Assembly: GCF_002150805.1 (NCBI RefSeq)
Contig: NZ_MTBA01000007.1
Span: forward strand, 62,001-126,000
Length of the DNA stretch: 64,000 bases
Source of the DNA: Oceanospirillum sanctuarii
Lineage (GTDB): Bacteria > Pseudomonadota > Gammaproteobacteria > Pseudomonadales > Halomonadaceae
Direction: 5' to 3'
The position numbers were made by a program, and so were the translations under genes. The notes under the pieces are model-generated. The model searched no databases, was not told where the DNA came from, and saw only the letters and a program-made list of their open reading frames with translations. Shown piece after piece: positions 44,847-54,176 of this stretch; position 1 is the first letter of the stretch; each line of letters begins with the position of its first letter.

Positions 44847-46010
44847 ATGCACATTATTGCCGATGAAAATATCCCCCTTGTTCAGGAGTTTTTCTCCGAG
44901 CTGGGCTCTATTGAAACCCTGCCGGGACGCTCCATGACCCGGGAGCAGATTCAGAAGGCCGATGTGCTGCTTGTGCGCTCTATCACCAATGTTAATCAGG
45001 AACTGCTGGATGGCACCAAGGTACGTTTTGTTGCCACCGCCACCATCGGTTGTGACCATATCGATCAGGATTATCTGACGGCCAATAATATCGGCTTTGC
45101 CAATGCGCCTGGCTGTAATGCCAACTCTGTCGTGGAGTATGTGTTAAGCGTGCTCTCGCTGCTTTCTGATCAGGAAGACTTTATCCTGAAAGAGAAAACC
45201 ATCGGTATCATCGGTGCAGGTAACGTCGGTGGTCGCCTGAAAGAGCGTTTGGAAGAGATCGGTATTAATGTTCTGGTCAATGACCCTCCAAGGGCTGAAG
45301 CGGAAGGCGAAGAAGGTTTCACTGATCTGGATGAGCTGCTGGAACAGGCCGATATCATCAGCATGCATACTCCGCTGATTAAACAGGGCCCTCATCCGAC
45401 CCTGCACCTGCTGAATGAAGCCCGTATTAACAAGCTGAAGCCAGATACCGTTCTGATCAACAGTGGCCGTGGTGCTGCAATCGATACACAGGCGCTGAAA
45501 GCCCGTCTGCAGGAGAAAGGCGACCTTTACACGGTTCTGGATGTCTGGGAGTCAGAGCCGAATATTGATCATGAACTGCTGGAACTGGTGGATGTGGGCA
45601 CACCGCATATTGCCGGTTACAGCCTTGATGGCAAGCTGGGGGGCACTGAGATGGTTTATGTCTCGGTATGTCAGCATTTTGGTCTGCCTGCCCGGAAGAA
45701 GCTCGGACAGCTGATTCCTGAGCCGCCACTGCGTAAACTCTCTTTCTCCAATCAGGCACACCGCTGGCAGTCTACGCTGACTGCAATCCGAGCCTGTTAC
45801 GATGTTCGTAACGATGATATGGCGATGCGCCGGGCTTTCACTAAGGCTCATAAGAAAGGTATTACCCTGGGGAAAGCTTTTGATGAGTTGCGCCGTACTT
45901 ATCCGGTGCGCCGCGAATTCCATACTTTGAAAGTGCAGCTGAAAACTAGCCAGAAGAAACTGGGTGATCAGCTGGAGAAGTTTGGTTTCTCCGTTCGTCT
46001 GGGTAAGTAA
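44847..46010 (+). CDS. pdxB: Erythronate-4-phosphate dehydrogenase
   Basis: The second enzyme of the DXP-dependent pyridoxal phosphate pathway, oxidising 4-phosphoerythronate. The 387-residue protein is a D-2-hydroxyacid dehydrogenase. The NAD-binding motif is GIIGAGNVGGRL near residues 121-132. The substrate and catalytic Arg region is LINSGRGAAIDTQAL near 210-224, and the catalytic His lies in TPHIAGYSLDGK near 253-264. The C-terminal PdxB dimerisation domain (about 285-380) distinguishes it from glycerate-type dehydrogenases. AGAGGAAAA precedes the ATG. It ends at a strong bidirectional terminator. Confidence 0.95.
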   Translation: MHIIADENIPLVQEFFSELGSIETLPGRSMTREQIQKADVLLVRSITNVNQELLDGTKVRFVATATIGCDHIDQDYLTANNIGFANAPGCNANSVVEYVLSVLSLLSDQEDFILKEKTIGIIGAGNVGGRLKERLEEIGINVLVNDPPRAEAEGEEGFTDLDELLEQADIISMHTPLIKQGPHPTLHLLNEARINKLKPDTVLINSGRGAAIDTQALKARLQEKGDLYTVLDVWESEPNIDHELLELVDVGTPHIAGYSLDGKLGGTEMVYVSVCQHFGLPARKKLGQLIPEPPLRKLSFSNQAHRWQSTLTAIRACYDVRNDDMAMRRAFTKAHKKGITLGKAFDELRRTYPVRREFHTLKVQLKTSQKKLGDQLEKFGFSVRLGK

Positions 46011-46045
46011 GCCGACGATATCCGGACCGGCTACAGACTGAATAA

Positions 46046-46102
46046 AAAAATGCCCGCTACCGGTCTTGCGTATCAGCAAGCAGGTAGCGGGCATTTTGTT
46101 TT
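46046..46102. terminator. Bidirectional Rho-independent terminator
   Basis: AAAATGCCCGCTACC and GGTAGCGGGCATTTT form a perfect 15-bp stem, with A-run before and TTTTGTTTT after. It ends pdxB and the convergent c-di-GMP phosphodiesterase gene. Confidence 0.92.
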
Positions 46103-46145
46103 AGTGCGGCCGGGATTTGTTTAGCACGGATAAGAAATACTGCGA

Positions 46146-47900
46146 TCAGGCGTTGATCGCACTGACATACTGCAGCAGAGCTTTTCCGGTCAGGGGCGGT
46201 GAGTAGTAGTAGCCCTGAATCAGTTCGCAGTTAAGCTGTTTCAGAATTTCCAGTTGCTCTTCATTCTCCACCCCTTCTGCCACTGTGATAAAACCGAAGT
46301 TTTCACACAACTGCATAACGGTCTCGACCAGTTTTTTGTCCTTGGTGTTTTCGTGCATATCCTTAATAAAAGCCCGGTCGATCTTAAGGACAGAAACCGG
46401 CATATCTTTCAGATATGCCATTGAGGAATAACCGGTACCAAAGTCATCAATGGCGATAGAAATACCGGCATCGGCCAGTTGGCGCAGTTGTAGTAGGGCT
46501 TCTGCCATATCATCCATCAGACCGGATTCGGTAACTTCGATCTCTAGTACGGAAGCAGGAAGCTCATACTGATTTAAAATCTTCAGACAGGTACGGGCGA
46601 AATCCTGCTGCGTCAGCTGCTGGCTGGCGACGTTAACCGCGAGCATAAAATTCTCTGGCACCTGTTGTTGATCCCGCCACTGCTTCAGCTGGCGACAGCT
46701 CGCATCCAGTACCCAATGCCCGATATCAAGAATCTGGCCGGTTTTCTCCGCCAGCGGAATAAACTCAACCGGAGAGATACGCCCAAGAGTTGGGTGTGAC
46801 CAGCGCAAAAGTGCTTCCGCACTCAGGCATTCTTCGTTAGGCAGGCTGATCTTTGGCTGAAAATACAGTTCCAGCTCGCCGCGCTCTGCCGCATGGTTCA
46901 GGGCTTCCTGCAGGGTGAGTTTGCGCTGCAGCTGGGACTCAAGCTCTGGCGTGTAATCTCGCCAGCTATTGGGTGTTTCAGGTACAGCCAATGCGGCCAG
47001 ACGAATCAGGTTTTCAGCACTTCGGCTTTGATCTGAGGTGCTTATACCGGCACGGGCGTTCAGTCGCAGACGAAACTCCTGATAATCGATAGGCTGACGC
47101 ACGGTCCCCAGCAACGGCAGTACGCGATCTGCTAGCTGATCGCAGCTCGGTTGCCCTTCAATCTGAGTCCGGCGCGCCAACACCCATTCTGTGCTACTCC
47201 AGAGACCCAGAATATCGCCTTCCTGACGATGTTTCAGGGCGCGATCTTTTAAAGCCAATGCCAGATTTTCGGCCACTTCAAGGCCGTGCAGACGTGCCAT
47301 CTCATCAAGGCCATCTACCGCGAAGAAGTAAATCAGAAGCTTCTGATCTTTTTCGATCTGTTCCTGCAGCTGGCTTAGTAAACCGGTTCGGTTAGGTAGG
47401 CCGGTTAAGGGATCTTCCACCGCCATGCGTTTTAGCTCGCAGGTACGTTCAGCGACAAGGGATTCCAGCTCATCGGCACGAAACATCTGCTGTTGCAGCC
47501 TCAGGTGCTCCTGCAGGATATTTTCCAGTCGGCGCAGAACTTCCTGATTATCAAACGGCTTGGTGAGGAAATCACGGGCACCCAACTCCAGAGCCTGATA
47601 GCGGGTAGTCTGATCGGTGTTGGCCGTCAGAATAATAACCGCAGGCAGGTTATCTCCAAGACTTTCTCTTAGCTGTTCCAGTAGCTCCAGACCTGAGATA
47701 TGGGGCATGCGGATATCAAGAAAGATCAGATCCGGCTGTTTTTGCGCCACTCGAGGCATCAGCTGGCGCGGGTCTGTCATACACTCGACCTGAGTAAAAC
47801 CCTCGTCTTCCAGCAGGCTGGCGAGAAGATCGACATTTACTTCATTGTCGTCGAGGATCAGGATGTCGGCTTCAGTATTCAATGAGCTTTGGCTGTCCAT
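46146..47900 (-). CDS. Response regulator with REC, degenerate GGDEF and EAL (c-di-GMP phosphodiesterase)
   Basis: This 584-residue regulator probably hydrolyses c-di-GMP. REC (about 10-130) has ILDDNEVN, phospho-Asp in LIFLDIRMPHISG and a KPF segment. The GGDEF-type domain (about 158-310) has EDPLTGLPNRTGL but its signature is replaced by SSTEW, so it should not make c-di-GMP; it may bind GTP or only fold. The EAL domain (about 325-575) has the catalytic Glu in AEALLRWSHPTLG and the loop DDFGTGYSSMAYL, with ALKIDR-like VLKIDRAFI; all metal-ligand motifs appear intact. The start lies one base after the preceding hybrid kinase stop, so the two are translationally coupled. Confidence 0.93.
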   Translation of the reverse strand: MDSQSSLNTEADILILDDNEVNVDLLASLLEDEGFTQVECMTDPRQLMPRVAQKQPDLIFLDIRMPHISGLELLEQLRESLGDNLPAVIILTANTDQTTRYQALELGARDFLTKPFDNQEVLRRLENILQEHLRLQQQMFRADELESLVAERTCELKRMAVEDPLTGLPNRTGLLSQLQEQIEKDQKLLIYFFAVDGLDEMARLHGLEVAENLALALKDRALKHRQEGDILGLWSSTEWVLARRTQIEGQPSCDQLADRVLPLLGTVRQPIDYQEFRLRLNARAGISTSDQSRSAENLIRLAALAVPETPNSWRDYTPELESQLQRKLTLQEALNHAAERGELELYFQPKISLPNEECLSAEALLRWSHPTLGRISPVEFIPLAEKTGQILDIGHWVLDASCRQLKQWRDQQQVPENFMLAVNVASQQLTQQDFARTCLKILNQYELPASVLEIEVTESGLMDDMAEALLQLRQLADAGISIAIDDFGTGYSSMAYLKDMPVSVLKIDRAFIKDMHENTKDKKLVETVMQLCENFGFITVAEGVENEEQLEILKQLNCELIQGYYYSPPLTGKALLQYVSAINA

Positions 47901-47901
47901 A

Positions 47902-50532
47902 TTAGTGCTCCAGTTGAGCCTGCAGGACCTGATGCAGAGCGCCCAGATCCAGCGGTTTATTCAGATAATCGACAAAGCCTGCCTTCAGGAGTTCCGTTCG
48001 CCCATGGTCTGTGCCTGAAGCAGAAACAGCGATAACGGGAATGTTTCGGGTCAGGGGATTTCGGGACAGCATCTGCTGTGCCTGATGCCCGCTGATGCCG
48101 GGCAGATCCAGATCCATCAGAATCAGATCCGGTGTATCCGAGGCTGCAATTTCAAGAGCCAGTTCCGCCGATGCTGCAAGGGTCAGACGATATTCCGCAA
48201 GTTCGTCGACAAAGGCCTGCAGCAGGCGCTGATTCGCCGGATTGTCTTCCACATAGAGCAGATGACGACAGCCTTCCTGCGCTTCGGGCGTATCTTCTGT
48301 TAACTGGTGTTCGCTGTCGTGCTCTGCTGACAGCGGCAAGGTAAACCAGAAACAGCTACCTTTATGCTCTTCGCTTTCAACGCCGATCTCACCCTGCATC
48401 AGCTCCACCAATTCCCGGCTTAAAGCCAGACCGATACCCGTGCCTTCGATAGCAGAGTTTTCAGCCCCTAAACGGCTGAATGGCTGAAAGAGCTGGCTGA
48501 GTTGGTCGGTGGAAATGCCGGAGCCTGTGTCTTCTACCTCAATACGCAACATATCGTTAGCAGATGTTTTCTGCAGCGAGCAGCGGATAAAGACTTCGCC
48601 CTCTGTACGATTGTATTTGATCGCATTGGTAACCAGATTGATCAGCACTTGCTGACAGCGGGTATAGTCCGCTACCACCCAAAGGTTACGGGTATTGTTG
48701 TCCAGCGGATGCAGTTTAATCTGGTACTGGTCTGCGATCGGCTGCAGACCTTCCAGGGCATCCTGCATCATCTCCTGAACATTCAGGGATTCCAGAGAGA
48801 CACTGATACGTCCGGCTTCGATACGGGCCAGATCCAGTACATCGTTGATCAGGGTGAGTAGGTGCTGACCACTCTTATAGATCTGTTTGACGTGGCGCTG
48901 CTGACGGTCGGTGAGGGGGTGTTTACCGGATTGCAGCAGTTGCGCAAAGCCCAGAATCGCATTCATGGGAGTGCGTAGCTCATGGCTCATGGAGGAGAGG
49001 AACTCACTTTTCGCCTGACTGGCGTGTTGCGCGGCATCTCTTGCCTGACGAAGCTGCTCGTTAATCTGCTCTCGTTCATGCATCTGGCGATAAAGTCGAA
49101 TCAGCAGGGCACAGGTACTGGTGAAGGGGTTCAGCCATTCGGCCAGTTCAGGATGATAATCTTCCTCGGAGTTTGCAATGGCAAACATGCCGATCACTTC
49201 ATCCTGATCGAAAATGGGTACGCCCATATAGCGATAGAGTTCCGGGTGCCCCGGTGGCAGGTGACTGTTGCCATATCGGTCCTGCATCTGGTTATTGATA
49301 ATGAGTTTCTCACCGGCAAAAACTTGTCCGATCAGGGTGTCCGGATTGGTCAACAGCATATCGCCAGCCACCAGACGCTGCATCAGCTGCTTGGATTCCT
49401 CGCTCCAGGACAGGTCGGTAATCGCATGCAGCTTGAGTGCTTTCTTGCCTTCAATGGTCAGTACCTCACCGATAAAGGCATAGTCACTGTCGGTCAGCTC
49501 TTTGAGGGCTTCCATCAGGAAGGCCCAGAGCTTGTCCTGAGACAGTAAGGCCTGATAGTCAGTCAGACCCTGATGCAGAATTTTTAACAGGGTTTTTTCC
49601 TGCTGCTCGGCATGCTGAGCGGCACGCACATCCCTAAGGTCAGACAGGATGCCGATAAACTGACGTTCATTGGGCTGATTGCTGTGGACTTCACTGACTC
49701 CCAGATGGATCGGGATCTGAGTGCCATCTTTACGGCGGGCTTCAACTTCTCGGCCCTTACCAATAATTTTGGCCTGTCCGCTGTGCATAAAACGACGCAG
49801 GTAGTCATCGTGCTCCTTTGCCCAGGGAGCCGGCATAATCACTTTTACGTTTTTGCCTTTGAGTTCTTCTTCGCTGTAGTTCAGCAGCTCCTGGGCGAAG
49901 GGATTAACTTCAAGAATGGTACCGCAGTGGTTGATGCGGATGATCCCTGCAGCCGCGGAATCGACAATGGCGCGGTAGCGGGCCCGGCTGATATCGACTT
50001 CATTCTTTTCCCGTTCAAGGGCAACTCTCTGTTGATGCAGGCGAATCAGTTCCTCTGCCTGCCGGGCAAGCTGCTCAAGGCGGATCAGCTCCTGAGCGGA
50101 AAGTTCTTTGGGCTGAGTACCGAGAATACAGAAACTGCCGAGGTGCAGGCCGTCACGAATACTGATGGGAATACCGGCATAAAAGCGGATAGCGTGCTCG
50201 CCAGTTACCAGAGGATTATCCCGAAAGCGTTCATCTTTCAGGGTGTCCGGAATAATCAGGTTTTCACCGTGATAGACCGCATGGGAGCAGAAGGAGATAT
50301 CCCTGTGGGTTTCGCAGCTGTTAAACCCCTGTTCTGCTTTGAACCACTGACGGTTCTGATCCACCAGAGAAACCAGCGCCACTGGCACATCGAAAAGGTC
50401 TCTTGCCAGTTCTGTCAGACGATCAAAGCCCGGATCCCGGCCTGTGTCTAGAATGGCCAGATCATGCAGATGCTGCAGGCGTTCCGTCTCATTGGGGGGC
50501 AGAAGTTTGTCTGGCAGAGCACTGGGGGGCAT
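47902..50532 (-). CDS. Soluble hybrid sensor histidine kinase: GAF-PAS-GAF-HisKA-HATPase-REC
   Basis: This 876-residue protein has no membrane segment or signal peptide. GAF 1 (about 25-165; VALVSLVDQNRQWFKAEQGF, then ISFCSHAVY) is followed by a FixL-like PAS (about 185-305; AAAGIIRINHCGTILEVNPF) and a second GAF (about 330-500). HisKA carries the phospho-His in FLSSMSHELRTPMNA. The HATPase has GTGIGLALSRELVELMQG. The C-terminal REC has LLYVEDNPANQ and phospho-Asp in LILMDLDLPGISG. With the downstream REC-GGDEF-EAL gene it makes a natural kinase/phosphodiesterase pair. The REC may serve a relay but the Hpt needed for that is not encoded here. Signal unknown. Confidence 0.92.
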   Translation of the reverse strand: MPPSALPDKLLPPNETERLQHLHDLAILDTGRDPGFDRLTELARDLFDVPVALVSLVDQNRQWFKAEQGFNSCETHRDISFCSHAVYHGENLIIPDTLKDERFRDNPLVTGEHAIRFYAGIPISIRDGLHLGSFCILGTQPKELSAQELIRLEQLARQAEELIRLHQQRVALEREKNEVDISRARYRAIVDSAAAGIIRINHCGTILEVNPFAQELLNYSEEELKGKNVKVIMPAPWAKEHDDYLRRFMHSGQAKIIGKGREVEARRKDGTQIPIHLGVSEVHSNQPNERQFIGILSDLRDVRAAQHAEQQEKTLLKILHQGLTDYQALLSQDKLWAFLMEALKELTDSDYAFIGEVLTIEGKKALKLHAITDLSWSEESKQLMQRLVAGDMLLTNPDTLIGQVFAGEKLIINNQMQDRYGNSHLPPGHPELYRYMGVPIFDQDEVIGMFAIANSEEDYHPELAEWLNPFTSTCALLIRLYRQMHEREQINEQLRQARDAAQHASQAKSEFLSSMSHELRTPMNAILGFAQLLQSGKHPLTDRQQRHVKQIYKSGQHLLTLINDVLDLARIEAGRISVSLESLNVQEMMQDALEGLQPIADQYQIKLHPLDNNTRNLWVVADYTRCQQVLINLVTNAIKYNRTEGEVFIRCSLQKTSANDMLRIEVEDTGSGISTDQLSQLFQPFSRLGAENSAIEGTGIGLALSRELVELMQGEIGVESEEHKGSCFWFTLPLSAEHDSEHQLTEDTPEAQEGCRHLLYVEDNPANQRLLQAFVDELAEYRLTLAASAELALEIAASDTPDLILMDLDLPGISGHQAQQMLSRNPLTRNIPVIAVSASGTDHGRTELLKAGFVDYLNKPLDLGALHQVLQAQLEH

Positions 50533-50664
50533 AGAAAAGCCTTTTTCTGAGTAGGGTTTTATAGATGTATTTTCAACACCGGATTCAATGATTATACGGA
50601 ATTCGTAATATTGTGGATGCTTATTTGTGTTACCAAAGGTGGGATTTCTGCGTTTTCCGTAACG

Positions 50665-50692
50665 AAAAAACCGGCCACGGGGGCCGGTTTTT
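50665..50692. terminator. Bidirectional Rho-independent terminator
   Basis: ACCGGCC and GGCCGGT pair around ACGGG, with A6 before and T5 after. On the minus strand the T-run follows the stem and ends htpX. Confidence 0.88.
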
Positions 50693-50721
50693 GGTGTTCT
50701 GCTGGAGCAAAGCCGTTGTGA

Positions 50722-51603
50722 TTAACGACCGCGCTGCAGGGCTTCGATACGCTCATCCAGTGGAGGGTGAGAAGCAAACATGGCAGACATCTTACCGCCT
50801 GAGATACCCAGAGCGGTCATAGAGCCACGCATCATGCTTTCTTCACCGGATTCTGCTTTCAGGCGTTGCAGAGCCGAGATCATCGCCTGACGATCCGCCA
50901 AAGTTGCACCGGCATGATCCGCACGGAACTCACGTTGACGGCTGAACCAGGCCACAACAGCAGAAGCCAGAATACCGAACAGGATGTCCAGAATGATGGT
51001 CAGAACCATTTCGGCAACCCAACCCAGACCACCTTCACCGTTTTCATCGGCAGTGAACTGGTCAATAGCGTAAACCACTACACGGGTTACAAACATAACG
51101 AAGGTGTTTACTACACCCTGAATCAGAGCCAGAGTCACCATGTCACCGTTCGCTACGTGGCCGATTTCGTGAGCCAGAACCGCACGTACTTCATCAGGAC
51201 TCATACGCTGCAGCAGACCAGCACTTACCGAAACCAGAGCATCGTTTTTGTTCCAACCGGTCGCGAAGGCATTAGATTCCATCGCCGGGAAGATACCCAC
51301 TGTCGGCATTTTGATGCCGGCTTTCTGGGACAGCTCAGCCACTGTTTGCAGCAGCCAGGCTTCTGTTTCGTTACGAGGCTGATCGATCACCTGAGTACGG
51401 GTACTCATTTTGGCAATGCTTTTCGACATAAACAGAGAGACCAGTGAGCCGGTAAAACCGAACACAGCACAGAAGATCAGCAGGCTGGTCAGGTTAAGGC
51501 CACCGCCTTCGCGATAACTGCCTACCCCCAGTACGCTAAGGGCGATACCTGCAATAACAAGCACAGCCAGGTTCGTTAAAAGGAATAGTCCGATACGCAT
51601 CAT
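50722..51603 (-). CDS. htpX: Membrane zinc protease HtpX
   Basis: An inner-membrane metalloprotease that degrades misfolded membrane proteins, working alongside FtsH. The 293-residue protein has four hydrophobic segments: two at the N-terminus ([20 protein letters not shown] and [20 protein letters not shown]) and two after the active site. The zinc motif HEIGH is at residues 145-149, with the third ligand, a Glu, in [15 protein letters not shown] downstream. The [19 protein letters not shown] stretch is strongly conserved in HtpX. GGAGAA precedes the first ATG of MMRIGL. Heat or envelope-stress control is usual but no sigma-32 or Cpx site is obvious here. Confidence 0.95.
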   Translation of the reverse strand: MMRIGLFLLTNLAVLVIAGIALSVLGVGSYREGGGLNLTSLLIFCAVFGFTGSLVSLFMSKSIAKMSTRTQVIDQPRNETEAWLLQTVAELSQKAGIKMPTVGIFPAMESNAFATGWNKNDALVSVSAGLLQRMSPDEVRAVLAHEIGHVANGDMVTLALIQGVVNTFVMFVTRVVVYAIDQFTADENGEGGLGWVAEMVLTIILDILFGILASAVVAWFSRQREFRADHAGATLADRQAMISALQRLKAESGEESMMRGSMTALGISGGKMSAMFASHPPLDERIEALQRGR

Positions 51604-51803
51604 GTTTGCGAATTCTCCATCAAGTTAATCTGATACCTTTTTAATTGGGCTGAACATATCCGCTTACAAGGGCTGGCGCTGTTTTCTCTGTTCGCTGACC
51701 TGAAACCGGTATGTTTTCGTCATTGTGATCCAATAAGGTGACCATTTGATAACGGTCAAATTTTTTGGTTCCGTGAAAGTTCCCCAATAAACGAAAAAAG
51801 TTT

Positions 51804-51834
51804 AAAAAAATGCCCCGGACATTGCGGGGCATTT
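51804..51834 (-). terminator. Rho-independent terminator of the aminotransferase gene
   Basis: AAATGCCCCG and CGGGGCATTT form a perfect stem. On the minus strand it is followed by a run of T residues, 23 bp after the aminotransferase stop. Confidence 0.88.
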
Positions 51835-51856
51835 CGAACTTCCGGTTTTACAGCCG

Positions 51857-53071
51857 TTACTGGCTGTATTTGCTCAGGAAGCGGGCGATGCGGTTAATCG
51901 CATCTTCTAACTGGTCGACATAAGGCAGGGAGACAATGCGGAAGTGATCCGGCTCCGGCCAGTTAAAGGCGGTGCCCTGAACCACCAACATCTTCTCCTG
52001 TTTCAGCAGGTCGTAGGCGAACTTTTCATCATCATGGATGTTGAAGCGTTTCACATCCAGTTTCGGGAACAGATAAAGCGCGCCCTTAGGCTTAACGCAG
52101 CTGATACCCGGAATATTGTCCAGCATCTCCCAGGCCAGATCACGCTGCTCTTTCAGGCGACCGCCGGGAAGAATCAGGTCGTTAATGCTCTGGTAACCGC
52201 CAAGAGCGGTCTGAACTGCATGCTGAGCCGGTACGTTGGCGCACAGACGCATGGAAGACAGCATATTCAGACCTTCAATAAAGTCTGTCGCTTTATGCTT
52301 GTTACCGCTGACGATCATCCAGCCGGAGCGGAAGCCTGCCACACGGTAAGACTTCGACAGGCCGTTAAAGGTCAGGAAGAGTACATCATCAGCAAGGCTT
52401 GCGATGGAGGTGTGAACTTCTCCGTCGTAAAGAATCTTGTCGTAGATCTCATCGGCCAGAACCACCAGATTGTGTTCCCGGGCAACCTCGATAATCTCTT
52501 GCAGCAGAGATTCCGGATACAGAGCACCGGTTGGGTTGTTCGGGTTAATGATCACAATGCCTTTGGTGCGCTCTGTGATCTTGCTGCGGATATCATTGAT
52601 ATCCGGATACCAGTCGGACTGCTCATCGCAGATGTAGTGAACCGCTTTGCCGCCAGCCAGTCGGGTCGCTGCTGTCCAAAGCGGGTAATCCGGTGCCGGA
52701 ATCAGCAGCTCGTCATCATCATTCAGAAGACCCTGAGTGGCCATGGCGATCAGCTCGCTGACCCCGTTACCCAGATAGATATCTTCGATAGATACGTTGT
52801 CGATTTTTTTGCGCTGACACTCCTGCATCACCGCCTTACGGGCCGAGTACAAACCTTTGGATTCGCAGTAGCCCTGGGCATTGGGCAGGTTATAGAGTAC
52901 ATCCTGCAGAATCTCTTCCGGTGCCTCAAAGCCGAATGGGGCCGGGTTGCCGATATTCAGTTTAAGAATACGGTGACCTTCCTCTTCCATTCGTTTGGCT
53001 TCTTCAAGGACAGGTCCACGGATGTCATAACATACATTGTTCAGTTTTGTGGACTTTTTGATGGTTTGCAT
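51857..53071 (-). CDS. alaA: AlaA-type PLP-dependent aminotransferase
   Basis: This 404-residue fold-type I class I aminotransferase is most like AlaA, which makes alanine from pyruvate and glutamate. I start at ATG 53071 (MQTIKKSTKLNNVCYDIRGP) with GGAA six bases ahead; an open extension to 53122 reads PHPIPLPHNG and is unlikely to be coding. Motifs include LKLNIGNPAPFGF near residues 37-49, IVIINPNNPTGALYP near 170-184, DEIYDKILYDG near 206-216, and the PLP-lysine in TFNGLSKSYRVAGFRSGW near 240. Symbol is from recognition of the subgroup, which also acts on other amino acids. Confidence 0.88.
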   Translation of the reverse strand: MQTIKKSTKLNNVCYDIRGPVLEEAKRMEEEGHRILKLNIGNPAPFGFEAPEEILQDVLYNLPNAQGYCESKGLYSARKAVMQECQRKKIDNVSIEDIYLGNGVSELIAMATQGLLNDDDELLIPAPDYPLWTAATRLAGGKAVHYICDEQSDWYPDINDIRSKITERTKGIVIINPNNPTGALYPESLLQEIIEVAREHNLVVLADEIYDKILYDGEVHTSIASLADDVLFLTFNGLSKSYRVAGFRSGWMIVSGNKHKATDFIEGLNMLSSMRLCANVPAQHAVQTALGGYQSINDLILPGGRLKEQRDLAWEMLDNIPGISCVKPKGALYLFPKLDVKRFNIHDDEKFAYDLLKQEKMLVVQGTAFNWPEPDHFRIVSLPYVDQLEDAINRIARFLSKYSQ

Positions 53072-53270
53072 ACGGGTTCCGTTGTGCGGTAAGGGTATAG
53101 GGTGGGGCAGTGCTTGCCTCATTTTTTTGGAAACGAACCATATTAAATAATTTATCGGCCTTTGGTAAGCCGATAAATAGATGAATAGTCTGACTTATGG
53201 GTTTTTTTCACTGGGGTGATATGCTGTTTTTCTGATAAACCTAATTCAAACAATAAAAAGGACCGTAGCA

Positions 53271-54110
53271 ATGTCCAAGGAACAACCCCAAATGGCTCAG
53301 AATGCAGGCTCGGAGTCTGATGTATCAGTGGTATATGAAGATCTGGTGCTTCGCGAAGATCGTGGAGGTGTCAGCTATCTTACCCTTAACCGTCCTAAGG
53401 CATATAACGCTCTTTCACTGGGCTGTATGCAGGCGCTTATTAATGAGCTTAATGGTGTCGCTGACGATAAGTCGATAAAGGTTGTCGTGCTTGCTGGTAG
53501 TGGGAAGGGCTTCTGCGCCGGGCATGATCTTAAAGAGATGAAAGAGGGCGCTACGGAGGCTTTCTATCAGGAAACCTTCGCCACCTGTGCCGAGCTGATG
53601 GCGAAGATTCAATCCATTCCCCAGCCTGTGATTGCCAAGGTTCATGGTATTGCCACTGCGGCGGGCTGTCAGTTGGTAGCGACCTGTGATCTGGCTTACG
53701 CAGCTTCTGATTCCAGGTTTGCGACTCCGGGGGTGAATATCGGGCTGTTTTGTTCGACACCTATGGTGGCGCTGACCCGAGCTGTACATCCTAAGCAGGC
53801 GATGGCAATGCTGCTCACCGGTGAGATGGTGTCTGCAGATAAGGCGGAAAAGGTCGGGCTGATCAATGAGGCGGTTGCGCCCAACGAGCTTGATGAGAGG
53901 GTCGATCAGGTGGCACAGCTGATTGCAGCCAAGTCATCTTACACACTTAAGGTGGGTAAAGAGGCTTTCTACCAGCAGAGAGATATGAGTCAAAGCGAGG
54001 CTTACAGTTATTGTAGTCGAGTGATGACGGAGAATATGTTGGCTCATGATGCTCAGGAGGGGGTTGATGCTTTCCTGAATAAGCGTTCCCCTTGCTGGCA
54101 GGGGAGATAG
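53271..54110 (+). CDS. Enoyl-CoA hydratase/isomerase family protein (ECHDC3-like)
   Basis: A 279-residue crotonase-fold protein. The oxyanion-hole segments are NRPKAYNALSLGCMQALINE near residues 44-63, then AGSGKGFCAGHDLKEMKEGA near 77-96, and the second AAGCQLVATCDLAYAASDSR near 138-157. The segment following, PGVNIGLFCSTPMVALTRAV, matches the ECHDC3-type subgroup and lacks the usual paired catalytic Glu arrangement of classical enoyl-CoA hydratase, so the reaction is uncertain. The first 25 residues are a variable extension. AAAAAGGA precedes the ATG. It is a single-gene unit without an evident fatty-acid operon. Confidence 0.85.
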   Translation: MSKEQPQMAQNAGSESDVSVVYEDLVLREDRGGVSYLTLNRPKAYNALSLGCMQALINELNGVADDKSIKVVVLAGSGKGFCAGHDLKEMKEGATEAFYQETFATCAELMAKIQSIPQPVIAKVHGIATAAGCQLVATCDLAYAASDSRFATPGVNIGLFCSTPMVALTRAVHPKQAMAMLLTGEMVSADKAEKVGLINEAVAPNELDERVDQVAQLIAAKSSYTLKVGKEAFYQQRDMSQSEAYSYCSRVMTENMLAHDAQEGVDAFLNKRSPCWQGR

Positions 54111-54147
54111 TTTCTCCTGACCGGATTGTTATCCGGTGAGACGAATT

Positions 54148-54176
54148 AAGGTGGCTCAGTTGGCCTGAACCACCTT
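54148..54176. terminator. Weak hairpin between convergent enoyl-CoA hydratase and GGDEF genes
   Basis: AAGGTGG and CCACCTT pair around CTCAG/CTGAA. It overlaps the 3' end of the minus-strand GGDEF gene. No long T-run follows, so termination is only suspected. A second short hairpin ACCGGAT/ATCCGGT lies at about 54120-54138. Confidence 0.35.

Noticed and set aside
51944-53092. Long plus-strand frame opposite the aminotransferase gene
   Set aside because: It is the antisense of a clear PLP-enzyme gene and lacks any motif of its own.
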